Shown here: in pieces, positions 63,283-64,000 of the stretch | Layout: the number at the start of each line of letters is the position of its first letter | How positions within the stretch are numbered: position 1 is the stretch's first letter | Source of the DNA: Anniella stebbinsi | Lineage: Eukaryota; Chordata; Lepidosauria; Squamata; Anniellidae | Direction: 5' to 3' | Assembly (NCBI GenBank): GCA_029215795.1 | Contig: JARDYH010000001.1 | Coordinates: 396,031,154-396,095,153 of the forward strand | DNA: 64,000 bases | Made by a program: the position numbers and the translations under genes | Notes under the pieces: generated by a model | What the model saw: the letters and a program-made list of their open reading frames with translations, nothing else | Databases searched by the model: none | Told to the model about the DNA's origin: nothing

Positions 63283-64000
63283 GTAAGTCTGGCCTTAATT
63301 ATTACCCACCAGGCCATCTTGAATGCAACATTTCTAATTCTCTCCTATAATGCATGGGAGTAGTGTGATGAATGTGCACTAAATCTTGCTTGTACCTGAA
63401 ATATATTTAACGCAAGGAAAGTTCAGAAAAGAAACATCTAATTGTCTAATTATCCTGGAAAGAATGTCAAGATTATAAATACTCCCAGAATTGAATTTTG
63501 AATGTCCGATACTTTCAGATACAAATTATATTTTCCTTGAGTTACTCATTAGATGAACATTCATATCATCTCTCTCCTCTCCACCCTTTATTTGGGTCAG
63601 AATTTGCTGGACCCAGGCAAGAACTTATTATTACTGCCAGCACTCAGCCCAAGAAAATGTAAAATGGCAGGTGATCTCTGAAGGCTATGCAAGACTGCTT
63701 ATGATTTTTTAGTTAGTAGTCTTGCATATGCTTTAGATAAATACAAATGTAGTTTCCAGGCTATTTAGTCTCAAGGCAGCTGCAGCAGCTAATTAGAGTC
63801 CACTTCACATCTTTCCTTATTACTTAGTCCAAGGAAAGGTAAATAGAAGATAATTGGTCTCCTAAAAGCAAATGTCACACCATTGATAGTTATTATCTTA
63901 ATTTAGTGGGCCTCAACACATGTAAAAAGGATCCCAAACAGCAGAATTTTCCCCAAGACAGTGAGAAGACTTCTGAAAGTACTAGCTCCAATAATTGACA
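63283..64000. other. NEO1 intron, 5' part, to window end
   Basis: AT-rich; no exon, repeat or RNA gene recognised. Confidence 0.75.

Overview
The window is vertebrate nuclear DNA, most likely from a squamate reptile. This rests on AT-rich introns, consensus GT/AG splice sites, and an intron repeat mixture typical of lizards: a DIRS-type tyrosine-recombinase retrotransposon, a 5'-truncated L1, hAT-type DNA transposons, palindromic MITEs and short 'GCAATCCTAT' elements. Species cannot be fixed from the sequence alone.

One host gene fills the window on the + strand: neogenin (NEO1), the DCC-family receptor for netrins and repulsive guidance molecules. I placed 23 coding exons between 2243 and 63282. 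Their phases chain without interruption into about 1,096 codons (3,288 nt). They run from the second Ig domain through Ig3, Ig4, six fibronectin III domains, a juxtamembrane linker with two small symmetric exons, the transmembrane segment and the proximal cytoplasmic tail. The signal peptide, Ig1 and 5' end lie upstream of base 1. The distal cytoplasmic part and 3' UTR lie beyond base 64000.

The rest is intron, much of it mobile DNA. Bases 20-334 are a near-perfect palindromic MITE. The third intron here (5526-16647) carries a near-complete DIRS element (5753-11860). It keeps open gag, RT/RNase H and tyrosine recombinase frames, inverted terminal repeats, and an internal complementary region that matches both termini. 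Older DIRS remnants lie at about 4464-4660, 23196-24330 and 56006-59995. The largest intron (17764-35388) holds an LTR-like GC-rich insert (26488-27261), an L1 ORF2 remnant with a 16-bp target duplication (27840-31639) and a hAT element (32436-33563). A second hAT copy in inverted orientation lies in the 49123-53496 intron (51446-52234). Both hAT copies have exact 8-bp target duplications that differ from each other by only one base.

I found no tRNA, rRNA, CRISPR array or second host gene, and no wholly new system. The strongest leads are the potentially competent DIRS element, the hAT pair with near-identical target sites, and the two symmetric juxtamembrane exons of NEO1 separated by a fossil-DIRS-filled intron.
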